NCBI GenBank assembly: GCA_902363375.1
Contig: CABIZX010000002.1
Coordinates: forward strand, 372,001 to 436,000
Reading direction: 5' to 3'
Source: Clostridiaceae bacterium
GTDB taxonomy: Bacteria > Bacillota > Clostridia > Clostridiales > Clostridiaceae
DNA length: 64,000 nucleotides
In this document: positions 9,385 through 19,257 of the stretch, piece by piece
Position numbering within the stretch: the stretch's first letter is position 1
Layout: each line of letters begins with the position of its first letter
Position numbers and translations under genes: made by a program
Notes under the pieces: generated by a model
The model's input: the letters and a program-made list of their open reading frames with translations, nothing else
Told to the model about the DNA's origin: nothing
Database searches by the model: none

Positions 9385-11112
9385 TTGAAGAAAAGAAAAT
9401 TAATGGCTTTAATGTTGTCAAGTATTCTAGCTTTTTCATTAGTTGGGTGTGGTGGCAAAGACAACAAAGATGATACACCAAAGGACAAACCAGAAAACGA
9501 AGCAGGAGAGAAAAAAATAGGAGGTACTTTAGTTGCTGGAATAAAAGAAATGTCTGGTAACTTTAATCCAGCTTATTATTCATCTGCTTATGATGCTAAC
9601 GTAGTTAATATGGTATTTGATTCACTTATTTCAATGGATGTTAATGGAGAATACCAACCATCTGCTGCAGAAAGTTGGGAATTCTCAGAAGATGCAAAGG
9701 AAATAACTTTTAAAATGAAAAAAGATATGACATTTTCAGATGGTGAGAAAGTTACAGCTGATGATGTAGTTTTCACTTTTAAACTTTTATCAGATCCATC
9801 TTACACTGGTAGATATGGTTCGATGGCTAAAGATCTATTAGGATATGATGAGTATTCAACTGGAAAAACTACAGATTTTAAAGGTGTAGTAGCAGTAGAT
9901 GAATACACAGTTAAATTTACTTTTAAAGAAGCATTGAGAACAAATCTTGCTAACTGTGATTTTTCAATTATGCCAGAGCATTACTATGGAGCAAATTGGA
10001 AGGTTGGAGACACTTCTACTATAGAAGCTATAACAACCAAGCCAGTAGGATCTGGTCCATATACTCTAGAAAAGTTCCAAGAAAAAGAATTTGCTTCTCT
10101 TAAAAGAAATCCAAGCTACTACGGTGAAGGATATTTAATTGAAAACATTTTATGTAAGTTTGTTGATGAAACTACTGATATTGTTGACTTAACATCACAA
10201 AATGTAGATTTACTTCCAGGTGTTATTGAGCCTAAGAAAATCAATGAAGCTAAGGGCAAGGATTTTATGGCTTTCAATGAATATGATAGAAGTGGATATG
10301 GTTACATTAAATTCAACTGTGAAGCAGGTCCAACAGCTGATAAGGCTGTACGTCAAGCTTTATATTATGGCTTTAATATTAAAGAGTTTGTAAATAGTTA
10401 TTATAAAGATGAAGAAAGTGGCGATATACTGGCTTCAACTCAATACCATCCATTCTCTCAAGTTTCTTGGGGTATAGATGATAAATTAGTTAATGAAATG
10501 ACACAATATGATTTTGACTTAGAAAAAGCTAAATCTATATTAGATGAAGCTGGTTGGAAGGTTGGATCAAGTGGATATCGTGAAAAAGATGGAAAAACAT
10601 TAGAGCTTAATATAGCTGCTATGCCAGATCATGATATATTAAATACTCTTATTCCGATGTGGCAAAGGGACTGGGAACAAGGCTTAAAGGTTAAACTTAA
10701 TGTAGCATACCTTGAGTTTAATACATTACTAGATTATGTTTTATACAATTCTGATGCCAATGTAGATAAGTGGAGTGTATACTTCATGGCTACATCTATA
10801 ACTACACCAGACCCTCATAGTTTATATTCTGAAATTCATTCAGAATATGTAGGTAGTGGTAAAGACAACACTGCTAGATATAAAAATCCTGAGGTTGATA
10901 AGTTATTTGATGAAGCTAAGAGTATCATAGATAAAGAGGAAGCAAAGCCTTATTATCATAAAATAGCTAAAATTCTTAATGAAGATGCACCTATAGTTCC
11001 TGTATATGCAAATACTTATTTTGATATGTATAACAAAAAAGTTAAGGGATTAGAAACAAGCCCATTCTGTGATTGGGTAAAAGCACTAAGAAATGCATAT
11101 ATAGAAGAATAA
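9385..11112 (+). CDS. Oligopeptide ABC transporter substrate-binding lipoprotein
   Basis: A 575-residue SBP family 5 protein. The signal peptide ends in the lipobox LVGC with Cys22, so it is tethered outside the membrane. The mature part begins with an acidic linker, then GGTLVAGIKE and the typical ADDVVFTFKLL, TTKPVGSGPYTLEKF and RQALYYGFNI segments of OppA/DppA proteins. The TTG start follows AGGGGGAA. It heads an operon with two permeases and two ATPases. Peptides are the likely ligand; nickel or other small ligands cannot be excluded. Confidence 0.9.
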   Translation: MKKRKLMALMLSSILAFSLVGCGGKDNKDDTPKDKPENEAGEKKIGGTLVAGIKEMSGNFNPAYYSSAYDANVVNMVFDSLISMDVNGEYQPSAAESWEFSEDAKEITFKMKKDMTFSDGEKVTADDVVFTFKLLSDPSYTGRYGSMAKDLLGYDEYSTGKTTDFKGVVAVDEYTVKFTFKEALRTNLANCDFSIMPEHYYGANWKVGDTSTIEAITTKPVGSGPYTLEKFQEKEFASLKRNPSYYGEGYLIENILCKFVDETTDIVDLTSQNVDLLPGVIEPKKINEAKGKDFMAFNEYDRSGYGYIKFNCEAGPTADKAVRQALYYGFNIKEFVNSYYKDEESGDILASTQYHPFSQVSWGIDDKLVNEMTQYDFDLEKAKSILDEAGWKVGSSGYREKDGKTLELNIAAMPDHDILNTLIPMWQRDWEQGLKVKLNVAYLEFNTLLDYVLYNSDANVDKWSVYFMATSITTPDPHSLYSEIHSEYVGSGKDNTARYKNPEVDKLFDEAKSIIDKEEAKPYYHKIAKILNEDAPIVPVYANTYFDMYNKKVKGLETSPFCDWVKALRNAYIEE

Positions 11113-11132
11113 CTTAAAGATGTTAGTATTGG

Positions 11133-11160
11133 CGCCCTGCCGAATGGTGCAGGGCGTTAT
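11133..11160 (+). terminator. Intra-operon hairpin after the binding protein gene
   Basis: A GC-rich 8-bp stem CGCCCTGC / GCAGGGCG (11133-11140 and 11149-11156) stands out in this AT-rich DNA. It is followed by only a short weak T run. It probably acts as a leaky terminator or 3'-end stabiliser, giving more binding protein than permease. Confidence 0.6.
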
Positions 11161-11184
11161 TAAAATAAGTTTAGGGGTGATGAT

Positions 11185-12168
11185 ATGTTAAAATTTTTAG
11201 GCAAGAGGTTACTTAATTTAATCCCTGTTATGATAATAATAACAATTATACTTTTTACTTTATTAAAGATGATGCCTGGAGATCCTGTTAGTGCATACTT
11301 AGGACAAGGATCAAAAATCACACCGGAGAAGCAGCAACAAATTAGAGAACAATTAGGATTGGATAAAGGACCTGTTACTCAATATATAAATTGGCTTGAA
11401 AGAACTATAAAGGGAGATTTTGGATCTTCATTAAAGTTTAGAAAACCTGTAAGTGAAGTTATAGGTGATTATATTTGGAACACTTTTTTACTTAATATAG
11501 TATCCTTAGTATTAGCCTTTGCTATTGCTATTCCAGTAGGAATAAAATCGGCAGTAAAAAAGTATGGAATATTTGATAACTTCTGGACAGTATTTTCTTT
11601 AATCGGAGTAGGAATGCCTTCGTTTTTCTTTGCACTGATTATGATTTTCTTTATAGCTATACCAAGTAATGGAGCTATACCTCTTAATGGTATGAGGACT
11701 CCAGTTATGGCAGCAGTGGGATACGATAGCTTTATGGCTGAAGTAATAGACATAGCTAAACATATGATTTTACCAGTAATAATTTTAACTATTTTAAGTC
11801 TTGCAGGACTTATAAGATATGTTAGGAATAGTGTTATTGAAGTAATTAATCAAGATTATATTAGAACAGCACGTTCTAAAGGATTAAAGGAAAAGGTCGT
11901 TATTTATCGTCATGCATTTAGAAATGCATTAATACCTATAGTAACTCTTTTAGGAATGTATATCCCATCCCTATTTGGTGGAGCTATATTATTAGAAACA
12001 GTACTTCTTTGGCCAGGAATTGGAAATATACTGTATACATCAGTTATGGATAGAGATATTTGGGTTGTAATGGCAGCTAATACATTCTATGCAGTTCTTA
12101 TGATACTAGGAAACTTAGCATCAGATATGTCTTATGCCTTAGTAGACCCTAGAGTAAAATTGGAATAG
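11185..12168 (+). CDS. Oligopeptide ABC transporter permease, DppB/OppB type
   Basis: A 327-residue membrane protein with about six membrane segments. It has the N-terminal KMMPGDPVSAYLG signature of OppB/DppB proteins and the EAA coupling loop near ARSKGLKEKVVIYRHAFRNA. The start ATG follows AGGGGTGAT. It forms the channel with the next gene product. Confidence 0.92.
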   Translation: MLKFLGKRLLNLIPVMIIITIILFTLLKMMPGDPVSAYLGQGSKITPEKQQQIREQLGLDKGPVTQYINWLERTIKGDFGSSLKFRKPVSEVIGDYIWNTFLLNIVSLVLAFAIAIPVGIKSAVKKYGIFDNFWTVFSLIGVGMPSFFFALIMIFFIAIPSNGAIPLNGMRTPVMAAVGYDSFMAEVIDIAKHMILPVIILTILSLAGLIRYVRNSVIEVINQDYIRTARSKGLKEKVVIYRHAFRNALIPIVTLLGMYIPSLFGGAILLETVLLWPGIGNILYTSVMDRDIWVVMAANTFYAVLMILGNLASDMSYALVDPRVKLE

Positions 12169-12182
12169 GAGGTTAGCTTATT

Positions 12183-13100
12183 ATGTTAGAAGTAAAGAAG
12201 GCTAAAGCAGAAAAAAAGAAACAAGACCTCCAATCAATGGGACCATGGAGGGTTGCATGGGAAAGATTTAGAAAAAATAAAATATCTCTTGCGGGGGCCA
12301 TAATATTTGGAACTATAGTTCTTCTAGTGATATTAGTTCCTATAATATCTCCTTACAAGATAAATGAGTTTGAACTTGTTAATAAGATTCAGCCACCGTC
12401 AGCAAAGCATTGGCTTGGAACTGATGAACAGGGCAGAGATGTACTTATGAGATTATTTTATGGAGGAAGAATATCCATATTTATTGGAGTTATGACTGCG
12501 GGAATAACTGTAGTAATAGGTGCTACCATTGGTGGAATTGCAGGTTACTATGGTGGATGGGTTGATAACATCCTAATGCGTTTTACAGAGATAGTTAGCT
12601 CATTACCATTTATGCCTTTAATGATTACATTATCCTTTGCACTTATGTGGAGGGTAAGTAGTACTCAAAAGATGTATGTGGTTATGGTCATCCTTGCCAT
12701 AATATCGTGGCCAGGACTTGCAAGAATGGTTAGAGGACAAATTTTATCCCTTAGAGAACAGGATTTTATAGTGGCTACAAAGGCACTAGGAATATCCAAT
12801 AAGTCTAAGATAGTAAGACATCTTCTACCAAATACCCTAGCATATATTATCGTTAATGCTACACTTGGAATGGCTAGTGCGATCTTAACAGAGGCTGGAC
12901 TTTCCTTCCTAGGATTAGGAGTAATCCCACCAACACCAACTTGGGGAAATATGATTGAGAGAGCTAGAGACTCATTTATATTTACAAGCAATCCATGGAT
13001 TTGGATACCACCTGGAATTTTAATGATATTAACCGTTGTTAGTATAAATCTTCTTGGTGAAGGCTTAAGAGATGCCTTTGATCCAAAAGAGATAAGGTAG
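12183..13100 (+). CDS. Oligopeptide ABC transporter permease, DppC/OppC type
   Basis: A 305-residue permease with an N-terminal OppC_N region (WRVAWERFRKNKISLAGAII), the LGTDEQGRDVLMRLFYGGR motif specific to DppC/OppC, and an EAA loop around KALGISNKSKIVRHLLPN. The start follows TAGGAGG. It lies 14 bases after the first permease and 9 before the first ATPase. Confidence 0.92.
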   Translation: MLEVKKAKAEKKKQDLQSMGPWRVAWERFRKNKISLAGAIIFGTIVLLVILVPIISPYKINEFELVNKIQPPSAKHWLGTDEQGRDVLMRLFYGGRISIFIGVMTAGITVVIGATIGGIAGYYGGWVDNILMRFTEIVSSLPFMPLMITLSFALMWRVSSTQKMYVVMVILAIISWPGLARMVRGQILSLREQDFIVATKALGISNKSKIVRHLLPNTLAYIIVNATLGMASAILTEAGLSFLGLGVIPPTPTWGNMIERARDSFIFTSNPWIWIPPGILMILTVVSINLLGEGLRDAFDPKEIR

Positions 13101-13109
13101 GTGTGATAT

Positions 13110-14132
13110 ATGGAGAATTTATTAGAAGTAAGAGACTTAAAAACGTATTTTTATACTGATAATGGAGTTGTAAAAGCTGTAGATGGAGTTTCCTTTGATG
13201 TAGAGCCAGGAAAGACTTTAGGTATAGTTGGTGAATCTGGTTGTGGGAAAAGTATAACTTCCATGTCTATTTTAAAGCTTATAGATAAGCCAGGTAAGAT
13301 TGTAGATGGTACTATTAAATTTGATAATAAAGATATAGTATCAATGGATGATAAAAATATAAGAACTATTAGAGGTAACGATATATCTATGATATTTCAA
13401 GAGCCTATGACATCACTAAATCCAGTATTTAGAATTGAAGACCAGATAATGGAGGCAGTAATGCTTCACCAAGGATTAGAGAAGAAGGAAGCAAGAAAAA
13501 TTGCTATCGATATGCTTGCTTTCGTTGGTATACCTAGGCCAGAGCAAGTGGCTAGAGATTATCCTCATCAATTAAGTGGAGGAATGCGTCAAAGAGTTAT
13601 GATTGCCATGGCTCTTGCCTGTAGACCTAAACTTCTTATTGCAGATGAGCCAACCACTGCTCTTGATGTAACTATACAAGCTCAGATATTAACATTAATG
13701 AATGATTTAAAGGAAAAAACTAATACAGCTATAATGTTAATTACCCATGACCTAGGCGTAATAGCTCAGATGGCAGATCATGTAATTGTAATGTATTCTG
13801 GGAAGGTAGTTGAATCAGCTCCAATTAAAGAGCTTTTTGATAATCCAAAACATCCTTATACTAAGGGACTTTTAGATTCAATACCAAGCTTAGATCAAGA
13901 TAAGGAAAGGTTATACTCTATAGATGGAGTAGTTCCAAATCCATTCCATCTTCCTGAGGGATGTTATTTTGAACCGAGATGTGAATATGCTAAGGCTGAA
14001 TGTAAGTGCAAAATGCCTGCTGTAACGAGCATTTCAGATAAACATCAAGTAAGGTGCTTCCTATACAATAAGGCTATAGATGAGAAACATCATAAAGAGG
14101 AGGGAATCCATGATGGAAAAAGAAAGAAATAA
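13110..14132 (+). CDS. Oligopeptide ABC transporter ATPase, OppD type
   Basis: A 340-residue ABC ATPase with Walker A GESGCGKS, signature LSGGMRQR, Walker B LLIADEPTTALD and switch His in ITHDLGV. The C-terminal oligopeptide-transporter domain has Cys residues in CYFEPRCEYAKAECKC, which in this family often bind an iron-sulfur cluster. Its 3' end overlaps the start of the OppF gene. Confidence 0.92.
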   Translation: MENLLEVRDLKTYFYTDNGVVKAVDGVSFDVEPGKTLGIVGESGCGKSITSMSILKLIDKPGKIVDGTIKFDNKDIVSMDDKNIRTIRGNDISMIFQEPMTSLNPVFRIEDQIMEAVMLHQGLEKKEARKIAIDMLAFVGIPRPEQVARDYPHQLSGGMRQRVMIAMALACRPKLLIADEPTTALDVTIQAQILTLMNDLKEKTNTAIMLITHDLGVIAQMADHVIVMYSGKVVESAPIKELFDNPKHPYTKGLLDSIPSLDQDKERLYSIDGVVPNPFHLPEGCYFEPRCEYAKAECKCKMPAVTSISDKHQVRCFLYNKAIDEKHHKEEGIHDGKRKK

Positions 14133-15099
14133 GATTATAGAAATAAAAAATCTTAAAAAGTATTTTCCAGTTAAGGGAAGATCCGCTACAGGGGAAAAAC
14201 TTTGTGTAAAAGCCGTAGATAATGTTTCTTTTGAAATATATGAAGGTGAAACATTAGGGTTAGTTGGAGAATCAGGATGTGGAAAATCTACTCTAGGTAG
14301 AACTTTAATAAAACTTTATGAGCCTACAGGGGGAGAAATTTTATATAAAGGTAAAAATATTATAAAATATAATGAAAAAAAGATGAAGCCATTAAGACAA
14401 GATATGCAAATTATATTTCAAGACCCATATAGCTCTTTAAATCCAAGATTGAATGTACACTCAATTGTTAGTGAAGCTTTAGTAGAGCATAAATTATATA
14501 AAAAAGGTGAAGAACTTAATAAAAGAGTATTAGAAATAGTTGAACAGTGTGGACTTTCTCCATACCATATATATAGATATCCCCACCAATTTTCAGGTGG
14601 ACAAAGGCAACGTATAGGAATAGCTAGGGCTTTAGCATTACAACCAAAGTTTGTTGTATGTGATGAGCCAGTATCAGCTCTTGACGTTTCTATACAATCA
14701 CAGATCTTAAATCTTATGATGGATTTACAAGAAAAAATGGGATTAGCATATTTATTTATATCCCATGATTTAAGTGTTGTAAAACACATTAGTGATAGGG
14801 TTGGAGTAATGTACCTAGGTTCTATAGTTGAACTAGCAGATAAGGAGAGGTTATATAAGAATCCACTACATCCATACACAAGAGCATTACTAGCAGCTAT
14901 ACCTGTAGCAAATCCTGATTATAAAAGTGATATGAGTATTGTGCAGGGTGAAATCCCAAGCAACGTCAACCTTCCAAAGGGTTGCAAGTTTAATACTAGA
15001 TGTCCTTATGCAAAGGATGTATGCAAAGAGCAGGTACCGGAAACTAAAGAGATTGAAAAGGGACACTTCTGTGCTTGCCACTTTGCAGGAGAGATATAG
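14110..15099 (+). CDS. Oligopeptide ABC transporter ATPase, OppF type
   Basis: Second ATPase of the heterodimer: Walker A GESGCGKST, signature FSGGQRQR, Walker B FVVCDEPVSALD, ISHDLSV, and the C-terminal CKFNTRCPYAKDVC cysteine motif. The start is placed at ATG 14110 (or 14113) because AGGAGG at 14098-14103 precedes it; an earlier in-frame ATG at 14080 has no site. The gene overlaps oppD by 23 bases, indicating coupled translation. Confidence 0.92.
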   Translation: MMEKERNKIIEIKNLKKYFPVKGRSATGEKLCVKAVDNVSFEIYEGETLGLVGESGCGKSTLGRTLIKLYEPTGGEILYKGKNIIKYNEKKMKPLRQDMQIIFQDPYSSLNPRLNVHSIVSEALVEHKLYKKGEELNKRVLEIVEQCGLSPYHIYRYPHQFSGGQRQRIGIARALALQPKFVVCDEPVSALDVSIQSQILNLMMDLQEKMGLAYLFISHDLSVVKHISDRVGVMYLGSIVELADKERLYKNPLHPYTRALLAAIPVANPDYKSDMSIVQGEIPSNVNLPKGCKFNTRCPYAKDVCKEQVPETKEIEKGHFCACHFAGEI

Positions 15100-15129
15100 T
15101 AAAAGACATAAAAGGAGATGAATATCCCT

Positions 15130-15321
15130 ATGAAGATGAAAGAGGCATATAAGGCTGTATTTAAAAAAAGAGAAGTAAATCCGGAGATGATTGGTAAAAT
15201 TGAGCTAGAAAAAAATGATATGTTAGCCCTAGTTTTAGCCACAGCATCGGTTATTGTCCCAATATTATTAATTATATTTGCAGTAATTGCAATTATAATA
15301 TTTATTATGTTTTATAGGTAG
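15130..15321 (+). CDS. Small single-pass membrane protein at the end of the opp operon
   Basis: About 63 residues: a charged N-terminal part (KKREVNPEMIGKIELEKND) then one long hydrophobic helix (LALVLATASVIVPILLIIF...) ending in FYR. AAGGAG at 15112-15117 serves the ATG at 15130; the ATG at 15118 touches the site. It lies 30 bases after oppF and before the operon terminator, so it is probably co-transcribed. No known family is recognised; an accessory subunit of the transporter is possible. Confidence 0.65.
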   Translation: MKMKEAYKAVFKKREVNPEMIGKIELEKNDMLALVLATASVIVPILLIIFAVIAIIIFIMFYR

Positions 15322-15352
15322 TATGAATAATCCCCATCTACACTATAATATA

Positions 15353-15384
15353 GCCAAGGCTTAAGCATAGGGCCTTGGCATTTT
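15353..15384 (+). terminator. Terminator of the opp operon
   Basis: Stem GCCAAGGC / GCCTTGGC (15353-15360 and 15372-15379) followed by ATTTTTCTG. Confidence 0.85.
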
Positions 15385-15604
15385 TCTGTGTAAAATAAGC
15401 GTACTAGGAAATCATTATATTTATTATGAACTTTATTAGATATAAATACTATATTGTTTTATACTAAACCACATATCATAAAAAATCATAATTCCATAAT
15501 GTTCTATTGCTAATTCTGTCTTTTTTAATTGTATTACGTCGAAATAGATGATATAATCCGAATATCCTTTGATTATCAAAGGACATTTAGGAGGGGTTAT
15601 TAGC

Positions 15605-16459
15605 GTGGATAATAATATAACGATACTATGTGATAGTTCTGTAGATTTATCTGTAGAATTCATGAAAGAAAGAAATATCGAATTTCTATCACTACTAGTG
15701 GACTTAAACGGGTATGTATACAAGGATAAAGTTAACTTATCAAATGGGGAATTTTATGAAGCTATAAAACATAAGGATACTACAGTGAAAACTTCACAGG
15801 TTACACCTTATGAATTTGAAGAGTTTTTTAAGAAAGAAATAGAAAAAGGAAACAAAGTCATTTGTCTAACTTGTTCTAGTAAGTTATCGGGAACAAATAG
15901 TTCAGCCAACATAGCTAAAATGCATTTAGAGCAAGGAAGTGAAGATATTTTTGTTGTAGATACACTTGTAGCTTGTGGAGGGCTTGGATGTTTAGTTACT
16001 GCAGCAGTAGATATGAGAGATAAAGGTTATAGCGTTGAAAAAATACTAGAGGTAATAAATAATTTAATAGGAAGATTAGAGACACTAATTGTAATTGATA
16101 CAGTGGACATGCTAAAGCGTGGTGGAAGAATATCTTCAGGAAAGGCTATTGCAAGTCATATTTTAGGAATTAAACCAATTATAACTGTGGTCGATGGAGC
16201 TCTTGAACCTTGTGGTAAAGCTAGGGGGAAAATTAAGGCTTTAAAACAGGTTATAGACTTAATGAAAACTAGAGAATTAGATAATAATTATAATATAATT
16301 GTTTCACATGCAAATGATTTAGAGGCGGCTAAACAAGCAGTAAAGTTAATAGAAGATGAACTAGGAACAAATAAAATACTTATTAATGAGATTGGTACTG
16401 CAGTGGGAACCCATTCAGGACAAGGTGCCTTAGCTTTATTTTTTATTAAAAGTAAATAA
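15605..16459 (+). CDS. DegV-family fatty-acid-binding protein
   Basis: About 284 residues with the DegV pattern: an N-terminal ILCDSSVDL strand, KTSQVTPYEFEEFF (lipid carboxylate-binding loop), LTCSSKLSGTNSSA, and VDMLKRGGRISSGKA followed by IKPIITV. Family members bind fatty acids and can act as FakB-type partners of a fatty acid kinase. GTG at 15605 is chosen because AGGAGGGG (15589-15596) sits 8 bases upstream; the open frame extends further but without a site. It is a single gene with its own terminator. Confidence 0.9.
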   Translation: MDNNITILCDSSVDLSVEFMKERNIEFLSLLVDLNGYVYKDKVNLSNGEFYEAIKHKDTTVKTSQVTPYEFEEFFKKEIEKGNKVICLTCSSKLSGTNSSANIAKMHLEQGSEDIFVVDTLVACGGLGCLVTAAVDMRDKGYSVEKILEVINNLIGRLETLIVIDTVDMLKRGGRISSGKAIASHILGIKPIITVVDGALEPCGKARGKIKALKQVIDLMKTRELDNNYNIIVSHANDLEAAKQAVKLIEDELGTNKILINEIGTAVGTHSGQGALALFFIKSK

Positions 16460-16470
16460 TATTTAAAATA

Positions 16471-16508
16471 AAAATCTCATAGATAGTCATATCTATGAGA
16501 TTTTGTTT
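16471..16508 (+). terminator. Terminator after the DegV gene
   Basis: 15-bp stem AAAATCTCATAGATA / TATCTATGAGATTTT with a 4-base loop, then GTTT. Confidence 0.85.
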
Positions 16509-16661
16509 ATAGTGGTTTTAAAGAGTGATGTGATATTACGATTGTATTTGTTGTTGCATATAAAAGATTCCCTTAAAAGATAAAAATATAATTAAAGATA
16601 TATATTTACAATCTTTAATAGCATCAGATTTTATAACTATATTTAGAGCAATATCACGATT

Positions 16662-17588
16662 TTACATACATATGCTTAGGGGAATAATTTCTAGAGCAGG
16701 ACCATTAAGGCTAGTTATAAATTCACCAGGAATTAAAAAGCCATTGTCATTTAAGACTTGTAGATAGGGGATAAATGAATTTAGAAGTTCTGTGTAATAG
16801 GAGTCTAATCCTGTCTTTCTAAGCATTCCTATATTCTCACCAGGAGTATGAGCTACTTTAGATACTTTTCCGAGAATACAACAGTCACAAGAGGCATCAT
16901 CATATATATACGAATGCTTAGATGTATATGTGGAATTTATAGGCAAAATACAGGTTACACCTAATCTATTCATTATAATATCAAAAGTAGTTCCTTTATT
17001 TAATGCCTTCTGAACAGTCTTAAACAATTCATAGATCATTGTATAAGTCAAGGGTCCTATATGTTTATTATCAAATAACTTATCTAAATTTGATGTTCCA
17101 TAATTATTTAATATAAGTATACAGTTGTCAATACAGTTGGAAATAGTATTTACTTCTAAGCAACCTGTTATTTCTACATAATCTCCAGGATAAATATTGT
17201 TAATTGAAGGACTAGAATCATTAATATACTTTATTATTCCTAGATTATTCATCCTATTTCTTAAACTATTATAAATGCTAAAAGAAGCATATACTTTTTT
17301 TATAGTTATGTCATTTCTATCAAAGGTTCTTCCTTCTAAATACCTAAGAATATCGCCATAATTATAACAACTATTACAAATAACTGTATTATCATCTTTA
17401 TCTCCTTTAGTATTTTTATAGTCATTAGCGCATTGATTTTTATTATTATTTTGGTATCTTCCAGTAATGGTATTATCATTAATCTGTTTAATAGTTATAC
17501 TTTCGAAATATCCATCAATTAATATTGAGGATAGATCTTGAATTGCATCTTGATTTAGATACACTGGTATAAATAAGTCAGCTGACAT
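16662..17588 (-). CDS. DUF6414-like hypothetical protein
   Basis: A 308-residue soluble protein. Its start (MSADLFIPVYLNQDAIQDL) and its end (LRKTGLDSYYTELLNSF, then LIPGEF and PALEIIPLSI) resemble DUF6414 proteins, which have no known function. An internal loop is rich in Asn and Lys and includes CNSC; another holds ASCDCCILG. The middle contains PGDYVEITG, typical of a beta-barrel-like domain. It stands alone, convergent with degV. The family match is made by eye and is tentative. Confidence 0.55.
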   Translation of the reverse strand: MSADLFIPVYLNQDAIQDLSSILIDGYFESITIKQINDNTITGRYQNNNKNQCANDYKNTKGDKDDNTVICNSCYNYGDILRYLEGRTFDRNDITIKKVYASFSIYNSLRNRMNNLGIIKYINDSSPSINNIYPGDYVEITGCLEVNTISNCIDNCILILNNYGTSNLDKLFDNKHIGPLTYTMIYELFKTVQKALNKGTTFDIIMNRLGVTCILPINSTYTSKHSYIYDDASCDCCILGKVSKVAHTPGENIGMLRKTGLDSYYTELLNSFIPYLQVLNDNGFLIPGEFITSLNGPALEIIPLSICM

Positions 17589-17861
17589 TTTATATCTATC
17601 CCTATTATTGATATATATTTAATATATTAAATATTGCTATTAGTGTGAGTATTTAAGATTTAAATATATAAACTCTTAGTATTTATGATATTTTAAGCTA
17701 CTATAAATTAATGTAATTAATAGTGAGTTTGGCGTGTAAGAAAGGTTAAGTAAGATGAGTTATATAACGCTTATTACATATTATAGAATACATGGTATAA
17801 TTATCGAAAACAATAAAATTTATATCAACTATATAATACTATATGAAATGGGGATTAGGGT

Positions 17862-19133
17862 ATGAATTATTTGGATATGTTTGACGATATAGTAGAGATT
17901 ATGCATAATGACTATTCGGGGTGTATTGATAAGAAAGGATGGGATAATCCTTATGAATACAGAAAAAAGATAGATGCATTAATGAATGAAAATCGAATAT
18001 CAGATGAAAACTTTAGAAATTTAATATTAGATTATATAAGTGATTTTAGAGATGGACATATACTTTTTAATTTTATAGATGGAGAAAAAACTATTAGATA
18101 TAATTGTGGTTTTAAATGTAGACGATATGAAGACAAGCTCTACATAACTGAAGTAAAGAAAGAAGATAGAGTTAGGCAAGGTATGGCCATAGTAGAGTTA
18201 GATGGAAGGCCTATACCAGAATTATCGGACAGATTTTCATCTCATTTAATGTATGATTCAAAGGAAAGACAATTATGGGATAAGATAATGCTGAAGTTTA
18301 CTAATTGTACATTGGAAGATGAAAATAAAGATAGATTTTTTATTGACTTAAGAAAATATAAAGAAGATGAATATATACCGGAATATTCATTGAAGGCTTT
18401 AGATAAAAATATAAGTATTTTAAAATTAAGTGACTTTGCTAATGTAGATAATATTAATTCATTAATTGAAGGTAATAAGAAGATTCTAAATACTTGTAGA
18501 TACTTAATTATAGATGTAAGAAGCAATGGTGGTGGTAATGATAGTTCTTATTATAGACTTCTAAACTATATGAACAGCTATAAAATTTCTTTAGAAAAAC
18601 TTCAGAATATGCCACCTATGGAGATTAACTATACTGAGAATAATTGTAATATATCTATAAAAGCGTATACTGATATGATAAATGATATAGATGATGATAA
18701 TACTAAGGCTATTTTAGAATATACAATTAATCAATTAGAAAATCATAAAGGTGAGGGGTTCGTAGAATTTGAGGATGAAGGCTTCGAAGATATAGTAGTT
18801 GGTGGAGAAATAATGCCTGAAAAAATAGTAGTACTAAGTGATGTTTACTGTGGTAGTTCAGGTGATGCCTTTGTAGATGTAGCTAAAAACTGTGATAAGG
18901 TTACAGTAATGGGAAGAGGAACTAAGGGGATAACTGATTATAGTAATTTAATTCCTAAGATATATAGTGATAAATTTATACTTTTATATCCAACTTCTAG
19001 AAGCAGAAGGATTGATATAGGAGAGGGAATAGCTGAAAATGGAGTAACTCCAGATATATATATCCCATGGACTCCAGAACATATATTTAAGGATATAGAT
19101 ATGGAGAAAGCTATAGAGTTTTTAGTGAAGTAA
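17862..19133 (+). CDS. S41-family peptidase, cytoplasmic
   Basis: A 423-residue C-terminal-processing-type (TSPc) protease. It has a helical N-terminal region, a PDZ-like stretch (KKEDRVRQGMAIVELDGRPI), then IIDVRSNGGGNDSS and the nucleophile Ser in DVYCGSSGDAFVDVA. The usual later G-x-x-T-x-G-K element reads GRGTKGITDYSN, so the classical catalytic Lys is not at its usual place. No signal peptide is visible, so it probably acts in the cytoplasm. The start ATG follows GGGGATTAGGG. Confidence 0.82.
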   Translation: MNYLDMFDDIVEIMHNDYSGCIDKKGWDNPYEYRKKIDALMNENRISDENFRNLILDYISDFRDGHILFNFIDGEKTIRYNCGFKCRRYEDKLYITEVKKEDRVRQGMAIVELDGRPIPELSDRFSSHLMYDSKERQLWDKIMLKFTNCTLEDENKDRFFIDLRKYKEDEYIPEYSLKALDKNISILKLSDFANVDNINSLIEGNKKILNTCRYLIIDVRSNGGGNDSSYYRLLNYMNSYKISLEKLQNMPPMEINYTENNCNISIKAYTDMINDIDDDNTKAILEYTINQLENHKGEGFVEFEDEGFEDIVVGGEIMPEKIVVLSDVYCGSSGDAFVDVAKNCDKVTVMGRGTKGITDYSNLIPKIYSDKFILLYPTSRSRRIDIGEGIAENGVTPDIYIPWTPEHIFKDIDMEKAIEFLVK

Positions 19134-19257
19134 TCTATATAATGAAATCTTAGAAGCTTTAATTCTTTTGAGAAGACACCCTTGGCATAATAAATATTTT
19201 TAATTTACACATATTTATTATATGAAGGCTAATACTATCTCCACAGGAGGTGATATC

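Noticed and set aside
14418..14879. 153-codon open frame antisense to oppF
   Set aside because: It is a shadow of the strongly conserved ATPase on the other strand, with no site and no family.
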